Assembly (NCBI GenBank): GCA_951213105.1 | Contig: OX578135.1 | Location: forward strand, 164,290,750-164,354,749 | Origin: Amaurobius ferox | Lineage: Eukaryota; Arthropoda; Arachnida; Araneae; Amaurobiidae | DNA length: 64,000 bases | Direction: 5' to 3' | Shown here: positions 53,955 through 64,000 of the stretch, one piece after another | Layout of the letters: each line of letters opens with the position of its first letter | Numbering within the stretch: the first letter of the stretch is position 1 | Program-made: the position numbers and the translations under genes | Notes under the pieces: generated by a model | What the model was told of the DNA's origin: nothing | Databases searched by the model: none | Seen by the model: only the letters and a program-made list of their open reading frames with translations

Positions 53955-55435
53955 TGTTGTGATGTGTTTAAAAACTTTAAACTCATCATAACACTTTATA
54001 ACTCTACAACAAAAAAAAAGTTATTCTTTCCCATGAGAACTTTTCTTAAATTCATGGTGGTCTGAGGTAGTGAATGTTTTCCCACAGTGGCTTCGAAGTA
54101 GAAGGCACTAAAGCCATTAAAAAGCATTTAGCAAGATCACTTAAAACCTTAAGTGACATTTTAAGGTGTGGAAAAACAGAATTTTGAAAGCTAAACGAGA
54201 CCTCTCATATTATCTACAATCTGGCATGTATTTGCAGTCATTAACACCAAGTGCATTCAATTACCATCCTTGACAGATGTGCAAGATCATCAATTCCGAG
54301 TTCCCTGTGAGCAGAGGTTTTTCTGGGAATACATTGAGCATGCGAAGAAAGAACTTTTTCTCCCCTTTCTACAATTCGTGGATCAAAGTGACATCACTGG
54401 TCAGTAACCAATGGTTGATTGGTACGTCTCTTTCTTACCCAGAAGTCATTTTTTTAATTATTTTTGTTCTTCTGTTACTGGGCCCTAGCAACATGCTAAT
54501 GTGAACTGGGAAGCAGCTTTTTTTGTTTCTCCCCCTTCCCTGGGAAGAGGGGAGGTGTAATTTTATAAGTTCATAAGTTTAGTGTCTCTTCTTGGATGTG
54601 TTACTAAAAAGGTTGTGCTCAAAAGTTAAAATTTGTAGCTCAGTTGCTCTTTGTGAAGATATTTGATCGTCTAAAATGGAGTATGATTTCAACCTTATGC
54701 ATATAAGGCATAGATAGCACATAAGTATCGCCAAGATCCAAGATGTCATTTTGTGTTAAAGATTTTGTTTCAACGAGTGTGTCATTTTGTGAGAGTGAAT
54801 AAGATAGAGTGATAATGTCTGTCACATAAGGTCAGGCTGAAGTGTGATTAGTAAAATGGTTAATACCATTAAAGATACTTCAAGGATGATGGTTATATCA
54901 GTTCCTATTTTTTTTTTTTATGTTGTGCAAACTGTGAGTAATTCTTCATTTATATTTTAATGTTATAATATTATTAAGAGCATTATCCGTCAATATGCTA
55001 CATTTTGATGAAGCTATTTAGCATATTTACATCTAAATTCTTTGTTTTAAATAATTTCTACCATAAGTATCTGACTTAGAATTCCTGATGAACATTTATA
55101 AATAATAAATAATTATTTTATATTTTAAACAATGATTGTACTTATTATGAATGATACTAATTCATTTTACATTATTTATTTTATTTTAAGGTTCTCATGT
55201 CAATACTTGGGTAATTCCACTATACGAAATTTATCATTTTAATTAATTGTTTATTTGGCCATTAAGATTTAATAAAATTGACATGAGAATCCGACCCGTG
55301 AAAAATTTGTTGCAGGGATCTTGATTTGAAGGGAGTAATTGATTTATAAATTTTTCATTAAGCTCTTAAAGCAATTACTATTAATTTTCTAATTACTCTA
55401 TTCAAATTGATCCATGCAGCATGTTTATCACAACA
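53955..55435 (+). repeat. 5' LTR of the Gypsy element
   Basis: 1,481 bp, TG...CA termini, 5-bp TSD on its left. Long for Ty3/Gypsy. Short frames inside (for example 54277-54504) repeat in the other LTR and are not genes. Confidence 0.9.
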
Positions 55436-55975
55436 TATCATTTAAGTTTTCTGGTGCGTGACCACTCCTTCTGGATAGATTTTTTTTTGATAATGGTTAA
55501 CTAAGTTTTATGGTGTGTTATCCACTTCTATGGCATGCAATTGATGTTTCTTTTAAACACTGCATTTTATGTATTGCATTTTATTAATTGAAGCAAAATA
55601 TAATATGAATAATTTAATTAATATTTAAATTATGGTTAAAATTAATAACCAATTGATGAAAATAAATATTTTTATAGTAATATCAAATAAGAGTAACAGT
55701 TGAAAGGTAAAATAAAATTAAGTATGCAGCAAATTTATAAATTGCATTAACAAAATTAAAATTTATTTTTGAATTGAAATTTGATTAAAATTGATTTACA
55801 ACTATTATATAAGACACTTGATGTCAAATTATCAAAAATATGAAAATTATTAATGTCAAGTTATCAAAAAATATTTTTTTATACTCTTTATCTGTGTAAT
55901 CTGTTTTATATGATGTTCTAACTGTGTATACATATTTTTATTATTGATATTTACAAAAAAAAAAAAAAAATTAAC
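55436..55975 (+). other. Gypsy leader with candidate primer-binding site
   Basis: AT-rich leader. TGGTGCGTGACCACTCC at 55452-55468, 16 nt inside the LTR, could be a tRNA primer site. It starts with the same TGGTGC as the candidate site of the non-coding LTR element near 42213, hinting at a shared primer tRNA. A run of A residues lies directly before the gag ATG. Confidence 0.4.
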
Positions 55976-57148
55976 ATGGATAATTGCAAAGATAAGATAA
56001 AAGCTAATATAAATCTTAGAAAAAGTATAAACTCATTAAACGCTACAATTCAAGACCAAAATGATAATGCAATTACACTACCTGTTCTACAATTAATGCA
56101 AACATTTTCTGGACTTGAAAATGAAAATTTTAATTTTTTTATATCTCAATTTCAAAATTTGGTAAACTTAACCAGTTGGGATGAAAATAAAAAACTAATT
56201 ATCTTAAAATCTTTGATGAGAGGAAAAGCTTTGGAATTCCTAACTAACAATGAAGAAGTAGCAAATGAAATTATTTTTGAAGATTTTGTGCAAAAATTAA
56301 AAACAAAATTCACTAAAACTAAATCTTTTATAGAGCTACAGGCAGACTTTGCCACAATAAAACAAAAAGTTAATCAGTCTATTTCTACATTGGGTGAAGA
56401 AATTGAAAAAGCAGCCAATAAATACACTGCTAATTTAGATAAATCTAAAAAAGAAATTAAAGATTTTGTAGACAATTTAAAATTAACTAAATTTTTTGAA
56501 GCTTTGAGATCTGATATAAGAATTGAGGTAAAAAAGAGAGGACCCAAAACATTTAATGAGGCATTAGAAATAGCCAAAACAATTGATAGAGCTTTAAGTG
56601 AGGAAGCAAATGACATTTTAAATATTACAAGCTCAAATTCTGAAATTGAGGATATTAAATCCAAACAGTTAGCAACTGAAGCTGTATTACATGAAGTTTT
56701 AGGACAATTAAATAATGTGAATATTGGAAAGGAAGATAATACTAAACAAAAATTGTGTTGTTTAATTTGTGGAGAACCACATTTAACTTTAAATTGTAAA
56801 CATTATTGGAAATTTAATCAAAAAAATGAAATTAAAAGGGAATTTAGGTCAAGAGGTAACTTTAACTTTAATAACAACAATAATCATAGAAATTATAGAC
56901 AACAGGGACAAAGATTTAGACAGTGGAGACCAAGGAACATTAATTATCAACAGCAACCTAGATTTCCACAAAATTTTAATATGCAAAATGCAGTTCCATT
57001 TTTTCCACAAGTACAGAATTGGACCTATCCTTCTCAAATATATCCACCAGCTCAAATATATCCTCAAATGCAACCTGTTACACAAAACAATCATGAACAA
57101 CAAGTAGTTGCACAGGAACAAAATCAAAACACAGCAAATTTAAACTAA
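55976..57148 (+). CDS. gag: Gypsy Gag polyprotein
   Basis: 390 residues from an ATG that follows an A-rich stretch. Residues about 30-180 form a helical capsid-like region with the Ty3/Gypsy pattern FSG...F...F..LV and W...KL..LKSLMRGKA. A nucleocapsid knuckle follows: C262-x2-C265-x3-H269-x4-C274 (CLICGEPHLTLNC). The C-terminal third is rich in Asn, Gln, Arg and Pro, as expected for an RNA-binding tail. No internal stop. Gag would assemble the particle that packages element RNA. It ends at a TAA placed directly after a slippery heptamer, with pol in the -1 frame. No chromosomal relatives outside transposons are implied. Confidence 0.9.
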   Translation: MDNCKDKIKANINLRKSINSLNATIQDQNDNAITLPVLQLMQTFSGLENENFNFFISQFQNLVNLTSWDENKKLIILKSLMRGKALEFLTNNEEVANEIIFEDFVQKLKTKFTKTKSFIELQADFATIKQKVNQSISTLGEEIEKAANKYTANLDKSKKEIKDFVDNLKLTKFFEALRSDIRIEVKKRGPKTFNEALEIAKTIDRALSEEANDILNITSSNSEIEDIKSKQLATEAVLHEVLGQLNNVNIGKEDNTKQKLCCLICGEPHLTLNCKHYWKFNQKNEIKREFRSRGNFNFNNNNNHRNYRQQGQRFRQWRPRNINYQQQPRFPQNFNMQNAVPFFPQVQNWTYPSQIYPPAQIYPQMQPVTQNNHEQQVVAQEQNQNTANLN

Positions 57149-57208
57149 AAAGGGAATCTACTTTTAATCTCAGTACTGATTTAACTACAAAAGCGGGTGT
57201 AGCTTCCC
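57139..57208 (+). promoter_or_regulatory. -1 ribosomal frameshift signal between gag and pol
   Basis: TTTAAAC (57139-57145) is read T-TTA-AAC in the gag frame, immediately before the gag stop TAA (57146-57148). A -1 slip enters the pol frame at CTA (57145), which is then open to pol. After a 6-nt spacer, GGGAATCTAC (57152-57161) can pair with GTAGCTTCCC (57199-57208) at 9 of 10 positions. Heptamer, spacer and stem all fit the known eukaryotic -1 frameshift rules. Confidence 0.8.
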
Positions 57209-60200
57209 ATGTATCCATTGAAATTCCCCGCACTCATGTTTCTAATGACAACATTGTGTCTAAAAATGATATTGAACATTCACAAAATTCTACTAATTCT
57301 TTGAATCCAGGTTTTAATCATTCTCAAATCATTGCTTCATGCAATTTAGTTGAAGACGGTGACATTTTAGGCTCTGATCTTCCATTATTACAAATTTCTG
57401 TTAATGATTTTCAAGTTTTGACTTTAATTGATTCAGGTGCTTCTTTATCTCTCATTTCATATCAACTTTTTGAACAAATTAGAGAAAAAACAAAAATAAA
57501 TTATTTATCGAGAAATGTGACCATTCAAACCTTAAATCAATCCATCATTCCTTTTAAGCATACTGTTGAATTTGGTTTTAAAATAAATAATAAATATTTC
57601 AAAAATGTTTTCTTTGTGACAAATGACACTTGGTCTAGTGATTATCAAATGATAATTGGTTTTGATTTTATAAAAAGAAACAAGATTATTTTAGATATGT
57701 CACAAAACAAATTAATTTTACACAACAGTAATGTTCAAATTGAAATGAATCAAGTAAACAATGAATATATTGATCAAAAATTAATATTAAACGTAAATGA
57801 AACTTCAAATTCAAAAATTAATTCTTCAGGAATCAGTAATATTTCAAATTTAAATGCAATCATACAAAATTGTAATGTTAAAAATAATGTAAACAATGAT
57901 GAGAAATCAAATAATTTTGCTAGAACAATTAATAATTTAAATGTTGCACCTATGCAAACCATATTGACGGAACTTAAAGTTGATAAACCTGATTTAAATT
58001 CTGAATTTTGGGCTATTCCAACCAATAATAAAATTAACATTCAAATTGAAAGTGGAATTTGTTCAGTATATAATGTTGACAAAATAATGATACTAATTTC
58101 AAATAATACAAATCAAAATGTAAATATTAAGAAAAATTCTAAATTAATGTTTCTTAACCCTAATTTTGACATTAAGCCACAGGCAAAACAAAACATTGCA
58201 AAAATTAATAACATAAATTCTAAAATTTTAGAACTTAGAAAATCAGAACTTAGTAAAGATGATTTTAAACTTGATCACTTGAATTCTGATCAAAAAACAC
58301 AGGTTCAAGAAATGCTTTTGAAAAATTTTGCAGTTTTTTCAAAAAATTACAAAACTCTTGGTGTAACGACTGAAGTAACTCCTGAATTTAACTTAATACA
58401 TGATTATCCAGTGCAATGTAAACCATATAAGCTTCCACATTTAGTAAAACCTATTGCTCAGAAAGAAATTCAACAACTTCTCGAGGCAGGTATTATTGAG
58501 AATACTAATTCAAATTATGCATTTCCTTTAATTATGGTGAAAAAGAAACAAATCAATAAATCGACAAAACCTGAAGACATTAAATATAGACCTGTGATTG
58601 ATTATAGAATTTTAAATAGTATATTAACACATTTTAAATATTCTGTACCTAATATTCATGATATTTTGCAAGAAGTAGCTGGTCAAAATTTATACTGTGT
58701 ATTGGATTTAAAAAGTGCTTTTTTTCAAATTAAATTGAGAAATGAAGATAAACCGAAATTGGCCTTCTCCACAGAATCAGGGAATTTTCAACCTACTAGA
58801 TTACCCCAGGGTACTGCAAATAGTACTAGTTATTTTGCTCAACTTATTCAAAAATGTTTGGGAGATATTAAACATTTAGGTATTCAATTTTTTCTTGATG
58901 ACATCATTGTAGGAGGCAATTCATTCTCTGAAGTTTTAGACAAATTGCAATTAATTTTTGACAGGTTAAACAAATTTAATTTAACGCTGGATCCACATAA
59001 ACTTCAATTATTTAAATCTGAAATTGAATATCTTGGCTTTAAGGTGGACAAACATGGTTATTCTCCTTCGGATAAGAATATCCAAAAAATTGAGTCTTTT
59101 CCCACTCCCAAAAACAATAAGCATATTAAAACATTTTTAGGGATGACAAATTATTTTAGAATTTTAATCAAAGATTATGCAGAAATTGTTGAACCTCTTG
59201 TAAATTTAACCAAAAAAAAATGCTAAATTCAAATGGACTGAAGAATGTCAAAATTCATTTTTAAAATTGCAACAAGCTATTTTAGGTCAACCAGTTGTCA
59301 AAAATGCTAATTTCAGCAAACCTTTTTTTCTTATAACTGATGCGAGTAAAGTAGCTTTAAGTGGAATTTTGGCACAAGAATATGACAATCAATTACATCC
59401 AATACAATACTTTTCGAGAAAATTGAAAGACTCTGAAATTAGATACCCCAGTTTAAAACTTGAACTTTTAGCAATTTATGAGTCAGTTAGACATTTCAAA
59501 GATTATCTGATTGGTGCAGAGTTTAAAATTTTGAGTGATGCTAAGGCACTTTCTTACCATTTGAATTTAGAATCTCAGAGTGACATTACATGTAGATGGC
59601 TATTATATTTACAGCAATTTAAATTTTCTATTTCTCATATTCAAGGTGTTTCAAATCCTTCTGATTATTTTAGTAGAGTGATTTTTTCCAATAATAATGT
59701 AAAATTTTTAATGAACAACATTTTTCAATCTGATAAAAGTTTATCTAATGAGAATATTTTGGCTGAACAGTTGAAGGATGATAAAATTTCAAAAGTAAGA
59801 CAAGAAGTAATTGACAATTCAAATAAAAATAAATTCAAAAAATTCAAAATTGATTCTTCAAACAATATATTAATGATGAAGATGAGATCTAAAAAGCATC
59901 GTGCAAATCCTTTCAAAATTGTTTTACCACAGTCATTGCAGAAAGCTGCTATTTATTCAGCACATGCCGCACACTTTGGTGTTAGTAAGACATACAATTT
60001 TGTAGGAAAATTATATTATTGGCATGGCATGTTTGCTGATACAAAAAACTTTGTTTTGAATTGTTCTCAATGTCTTAAATTTAAATCTAAGAAATTAGCT
60101 AAACAACCTGTGAAACTTCAGGCGAAGAGTTTTTGTCCATCAGAAGTGATTTCTATTGACATTGTTGGAAAACTTGTACGCTCAACTAAACAACATAATT

Positions 60201-60969
60201 TCATTATTACCATAATAGATCATTTTAGCAGATATCTTGAGGTTTTTCCAGTTAAAAATATTTCTTCGCAAACTATTATAGATGTTTTAAATCAATATTT
60301 CTCTCGGTTTGGATTTTGCAAAGTGATTTACACAGATAACGGCACTCAATTTACATCTAAGGAATTCTCAAAATTTATTTCTGATTTAAATATTGATCAT
60401 CACAAATCTTCTATTTTTCATCCGAGCAGTAATGGTCTTTTAGAACGCTCTCATGGTATTATGAAATCAACTCTTGCTTGCTTATGTAATGAACATTTTG
60501 ATTGGCATAACCAAATTCTAAAATTCAAATTATTTTATAATCAGTCAGAACACTCAATAACTAAATTTTCTCCAAACATGCTCTTTTTGAATAGAGAACT
60601 AAGGTACCATTGGATATGTTCTCCGAAATCAGGGAGACATCTAAATCTATTGAACAATTTATTGAGGAGAATAATAAATTAAAAGAGGAAATCAAAAATC
60701 AGGTTTTCCAAAATCAAGATAATGCAAATGACAAAATATTGGAAAGATTAAAGAATTGCAAAGGACAGAAATTAAATTTAGGTGACAAAGTTTACATGAA
60801 GGCATTAACACATACAGGTTTATTAAGACCAAAATATCAGGGTCCTTTTGAAATTATTCGAATTCTTCGGAATGACAATGCAGTGATTAAACATCTCGAA
60901 TCACTTAAAGAAATGAAAATCCACTTTAACAAATTGTTTAGAATCCCACCCTTAAGATCACATTTATAA
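57145..60969 (+). pseudogene. pol: Gypsy Pol polyprotein with two 1-bp frameshifts
   Basis: Entered by the -1 shift; there is no need for a separate start. Domains in order: aspartic protease with LIDSGASLSLIS (near 57430) and MIIGFDFI; reverse transcriptase with YRPVIDYRILN, VLDLKSAFFQIKL, LPQGTANSTSYFAQL and FFLDDIIVGG (active-site FLDD at 58891-58902); RNase H with LITDASKVALSGIL and ELLAIYESV; integrase with an HHCC-type finger (HAAHFGVSKTY to CSQC), then the DDE residues in SIDIVGKL, YTDNGTQF and LLERSHGI; and a basic tail ending PPLRSHL. Two single-base indels break it: an extra A in the A9 run at 59212-59220, and a missing base near 60601-60605 that returns to the first frame. Both are in short runs and could be read errors. 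No chromodomain or env seen. Confidence 0.88.
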
Positions 60970-61571
60970 TAATCTTGTAATGGTAAAATTAAATATTTCA
61001 AATAAAATAAATTTAAAATTTTCTTAAATTTTATAAATAATAATTTCATTTAAACATCATGAATTATTATTTTCATTTATTATTTCACTAAATTTATAGG
61101 TTTTCATTATAATTTCATTCTAAAATATAATGTATTACTTATTAGCTTTAATTCTTATAAATTTCATTTTTAGCTTCCATATTATTCTAAATTTTGTTGA
61201 TAAATTTATGTTGGGATGTTCTTGTTGAGAAATCACCTCTTTCAATTTAATATGCATATGATTTTTTTTTTTTGGATCTTTAGTCTGCTGGTCAGACAAT
61301 GATTCATTTCTTCCGACCCTTTATGGGCCCCTTCTGATTTCTTGTCAAGTATCTATGTCAGCATATTGTTTGTCAAACTTTCAACAATTTTGAGAAGAAC
61401 TTTTCGATTCTCTCATATTGTATTTCAAAATTTTTTTCAAGGTTTTATAATGTCGCAGGAGAGGAGAAACAATTTTGTTCTCATTTCCTTCTCCATTCTG
61501 ATCAGGTGAATTTTCTGTTGTTTGTACTTTGTCGAATTCATTCAGTCATCATTTTGTTTATTTTTTTTTTG
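60970..61571 (+). other. Gypsy 3' non-coding region without adjacent LTR
   Basis: AT-rich sequence downstream of pol ending in a T run (61559-61570). A 3' LTR should follow a purine tract at this end, but instead the sequence switches at 61572 to the 53447 flank copy. No gene. Confidence 0.6.
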
Positions 61572-61844
61572 TCCTTTACATATGCTATATAACCATTTAT
61601 AGTCATAAAAGAGTGAGTAGTATAGTAGCTAAAAAAGGGGCGGTCTCCTGCAAATTTAGGAGGTGCAGGAAGATGCAGCTGATGCTTATCGGAGGAGGAG
61701 GGTTGTTATCCGAGGTAGTTTTGTGGAGGGAAGATGTTATCAGTATGAAAAGCCAACGTGTCCTTGATGCTGAGGAGGTTTTGGGTGGATATCGCAATGA
61801 GGTGAATTGTTATCGGAGGAAGTAACATAATGTGACTCGATAAG

Positions 61845-62079
61845 AACTTTTAGTGCTTGTCCTATGCAAGGTGGTAAAAGAAAAACTTCAGATGCTTCTG
61901 GCATAAATAAGAAGAGGAAAATAGCTACAAATCCCTGTCAACAAGCCTTAAACAGTACTGTTATCGTTCAAAAAAATTGCCGGTGATGACAAAAAAGATA
62001 TCCTTACCTTTTTAGATTCTAACAGAATTGGTATAACACAGGTGTTGTTAGAGGAAATGACCTTAAAGCGTATGGTATA
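61845..62079 (+). pseudogene. Duplicated pPolB 5' fragment
   Basis: A copy of 53720-53954 with the same frameshift, carried inside the duplicated block directly before the 3' LTR. It ends in GTATA like the original. Confidence 0.85.
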
Positions 62080-63559
62080 TGTTGTGATGTGTTTAAAAAC
62101 TTTAAACTCATCATAACACTTTATAACTCTACAACAAAAAAAAAGTTATTCTTTCCCATGAGAACTTTTCTTAAATTCATGGTGGTCTGAGGTAGTGAAT
62201 GTTTTCCCACAGTGGCTTCGAAGTAGAAGGCACTAAAGCCATTAAAAAGCATTTAGCAAGATCACTTAAAACCTTAAGTGACATTTTAAGGTGTGGAAAA
62301 ACAGAATTTTGAAAGCTAAACGAGACCTCTCATATTATCTACAATCTGGCATGTATTTGCAGTCATTAACACCAAGTGCATTCAATTACCATCCTTGACA
62401 GATGTGCAAGATCATCAATTCCGAGTTCCCTGTGAGCAGAGGTTTTTCTGGGAATACATTGAGCATGCGAAGAAAGAACTTTTTCTCCCCTTTCTACAAT
62501 TCGTGGATCAAAGTGACATCACTGGTCAGTAACCAATGGTTGATTGGTACGTCTCTTTCTTACCCAGAAGTCATTTTTTTAATTATTTTTGTTCTTCTGT
62601 TACTGGGCCCTAGCAACATGCTAATGTGAACTGGGAAGCAGCTTTTTTTGTTTCTCCCCCTTCCCTGGGAAGAGGGGAGGTGTAATTTTATAAGTTCATA
62701 AGTTTAGTGTCTCTTCTTGGATGTGTTACTAAAAAGGTTGTGCTCAAAAGTTAAAATTTGTAGCTCAGTTGCTCTTTGTGAAGATATTTGATCGTCTAAA
62801 ATGGAGTATGATTTCAACCTTATGCATATAAGGCATAGATAGCACATAAGTATCGCCAAGATCCAAGATGTCATTTTGTGTTAAAGATTTTGTTTCAACG
62901 AGTGTGTCATTTTGTGAGAGTGAATAAGATAGAGTGATAATGTCTGTCACATAAGGTCAGGCTGAAGTGTGATTAGTAAAATGGTTAATACCATTAAAGA
63001 TACTTCAAGGATGATGGTTATATCAGTTCCTATTTTTTTTTTTATGTTGTGCAAACTGTGAGTAATTCTTCATTTATATTTTAATGTTATAATATTATTA
63101 AGAGCATTATCCGTCAATATGCTACATTTTGATGAAGCTATTTAGCATATTTACATCTAAATTCTTTGTTTTAAATAATTTCTACCATAAGTATCTGACT
63201 TAGAATTCCTGATGAACATTTATAAATAATAAATAATTATTTTATATTTTAAACAATGATTGTACTTATTATGAATGATACTAATTCATTTTACATTATT
63301 TATTTTATTTTAAGGTTCTCATGTCAATACTTGGGTAATTCCACTATACGAAATTTATCATTTTAATTAATTGTTTATTTGGCCATTAAGATTTAATAAA
63401 ATTGACATGAGAATCCGACCCGTGAAAAATTTGTTGCAGGGATCTTGATTTGAAGGGAGTAATTGATTTATAAATTTTTCATTAAGCTCTTAAAGCAATT
63501 ACTATTAATTTTCTAATTACTCTATTCAAATTGATCCATGCAGCATGTTTATCACAACA
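62080..63559 (+). repeat. 3' LTR of the Gypsy element
   Basis: 1,480 bp, one T shorter than the 5' LTR and otherwise apparently identical. Ends CACAACA and is followed by the TSD GTATA and the continuation of the pPolB relic. Confidence 0.9.
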
Positions 63560-64000
63560 GTATATAAATCTGTGTTGCCGTTTTACTCACTTCCGATCTG
63601 AAAGAGAGCAGGGATATTGTACAACCTATTTCAGAAGTTCCTGTATCAGGAATATCACTGAAGAAGATTTGAATGCTAATATGAATTCTGCTTTTGGAAA
63701 AGTATTAACATTATTCGAAACCTATGAAGGTTGTGGCAGTGGTTGGGTTTTAGAGAGGATTGATGAACTAATGATTGATGTTGGGGTATATGAACCTCTA
63801 GCTGCTTCTAGCTATATCCCACTATCAAAAGAACTATAGCAGCTAAGAAAGCTGTTATTAATGTACAAAATAGTGATCAAAAATGCTTTATATGGTCCAT
63901 CTTAACGGGACTTTATCCAGTTCGTGATCATGTAGATCGCATTGGTAAATATACCGAGCTTGAATGCAGGCTAAATATGGATGGAAATGAGTTTTCTACC
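63560..64000 (+). pseudogene. pPolB relic, plus strand, continuation past window end
   Basis: Resumes the polymerase interrupted at 53954: YINLCCRFTHFRSER, GSGWVLERIDELM, then after a frameshift near 63835 AAKKAVINVQNSDQKCF and RIGKYTELECR. At the position where the minus-strand copy has a stop (near 34578) this copy reads Gly (WSILTGLYP), so that nonsense change is specific to the other copy. The exonuclease and palm domains would lie beyond the window. Confidence 0.85.

Larger units (their letters stand above)
53447..55435. repeat. Duplicated block, left copy (flank plus 5' LTR)
   Basis: Apparently identical to 61572-63559 at an offset of 8,125 bp, apart from one T lost in a T run (near 54908/63033). 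It comprises 508 bp of pre-insertion flank, including part of the pPolB relic, plus the complete 5' LTR. A normal LTR element would duplicate only the LTR. Confidence 0.9.
53955..63559 (+). mobile_element. Ty3/Gypsy-type LTR retrotransposon inserted in the pPolB relic
   Basis: LTRs at 53955-55435 and 62080-63559 begin TGTTGTGATGTG and end TTTATCACAACA. A 5-bp TSD, GTATA, lies at 53950-53954 and 63560-63564. Gag (55976-57148) and pol (to 60969) are in the order protease, reverse transcriptase, RNase H, integrase, as in Ty3/Gypsy. The LTRs appear near-identical, suggesting recent insertion. The 3' junction is abnormal because a copy of the upstream flank (61572-62079) separates the internal region from the 3' LTR, and no polypurine tract abuts that LTR. 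Confidence 0.9.
61572..63559. repeat. Duplicated block, right copy (flank plus 3' LTR)
   Basis: The second copy of 53447-55435. The junction at 61571/61572 shows only a base or two of shared sequence, as expected for non-homologous joining, template switching or a chimeric assembly. Confidence 0.9.

Noticed and set aside
53447..63559. Interpreting the whole ~1,988-bp duplication as the LTR
   Set aside because: The TG...CA termini and the GTATA duplication place the LTR at 53955-55435. The first 508 bp contain part of the pPolB target, which cannot be LTR sequence.
35629..64000. A single palindrome including both pPolB copies as arms of B
   Set aside because: The TSD and the empty paralogous site place the ends of B at 35629 and 50591. 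The polymerases lie outside and belong to the older target locus.

Overview
The window is eukaryotic, AT-rich and dominated by transposable elements. I see no intact single-copy host gene. A jockey-type LINE, a ZBED/hAT transposon, a tRNA-derived SINE, a Ty3/Gypsy element and protein-primed family-B DNA polymerase (pPolB) relics of Polinton/adintovirus type together suggest an arthropod. That is an inference from the element families, and I cannot name a species.

Layout. 1-8.9 kb: AT-rich non-coding DNA with a 37-bp tandem repeat, a GC-rich patch and a decayed SINE. 8.9-16.1 kb: a jockey-like LINE on the minus strand, with a 2.9-kb hAT element inserted in its ORF2. 16.4-17.2 kb: a foldback MITE at a TTAA site. 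17.2-30.6 kb: the 3' part of a non-coding LTR element; its LTR is split by element A, a 10.3-kb palindrome with 4.6-4.75-kb inverted arms and a 6-bp target-site duplication (TSD). 31.7-35.35 kb: a broken pPolB gene on the minus strand. 35.6-50.6 kb: element B, a second foldback element, also with a 6-bp duplication. Its arms carry inverted copies of a multi-finger C2H2 gene, and it has been invaded by a 6.65-kb non-coding LTR element and a SINE. 50.6-53.4 kb: repeats with CRE/TATA promoter-like modules. 53.7 kb to the end: a second pPolB relic on the plus strand, split by a Ty3/Gypsy retrotransposon at 53,955-63,559.

Main interpretation. Elements A and B look like one undescribed family of giant foldback elements related to Polintons/Mavericks. 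Both begin AGTAGA and end TCTACT, both have 6-bp TSDs, both carry a recurring motif of about 34 bp, and their interiors hold related exon/intron remnants of a C2H2 zinc-finger gene. Two insertion sites can be read directly: A splits an LTR whose other copies are uninterrupted, and B splits a repeat unit whose empty paralogue lies 1.1 kb further right. B sits between two head-to-head pPolB relics, which suggests an older Polinton-like locus that younger elements keep entering.

The Gypsy element has a textbook -1 frameshift signal between gag and pol (slippery TTTAAAC, 6-nt spacer, stem-loop). Its 3' end is abnormal: about 0.5 kb of upstream flank is duplicated between the internal region and the 3' LTR, which points to a recent rearrangement or an assembly artefact.
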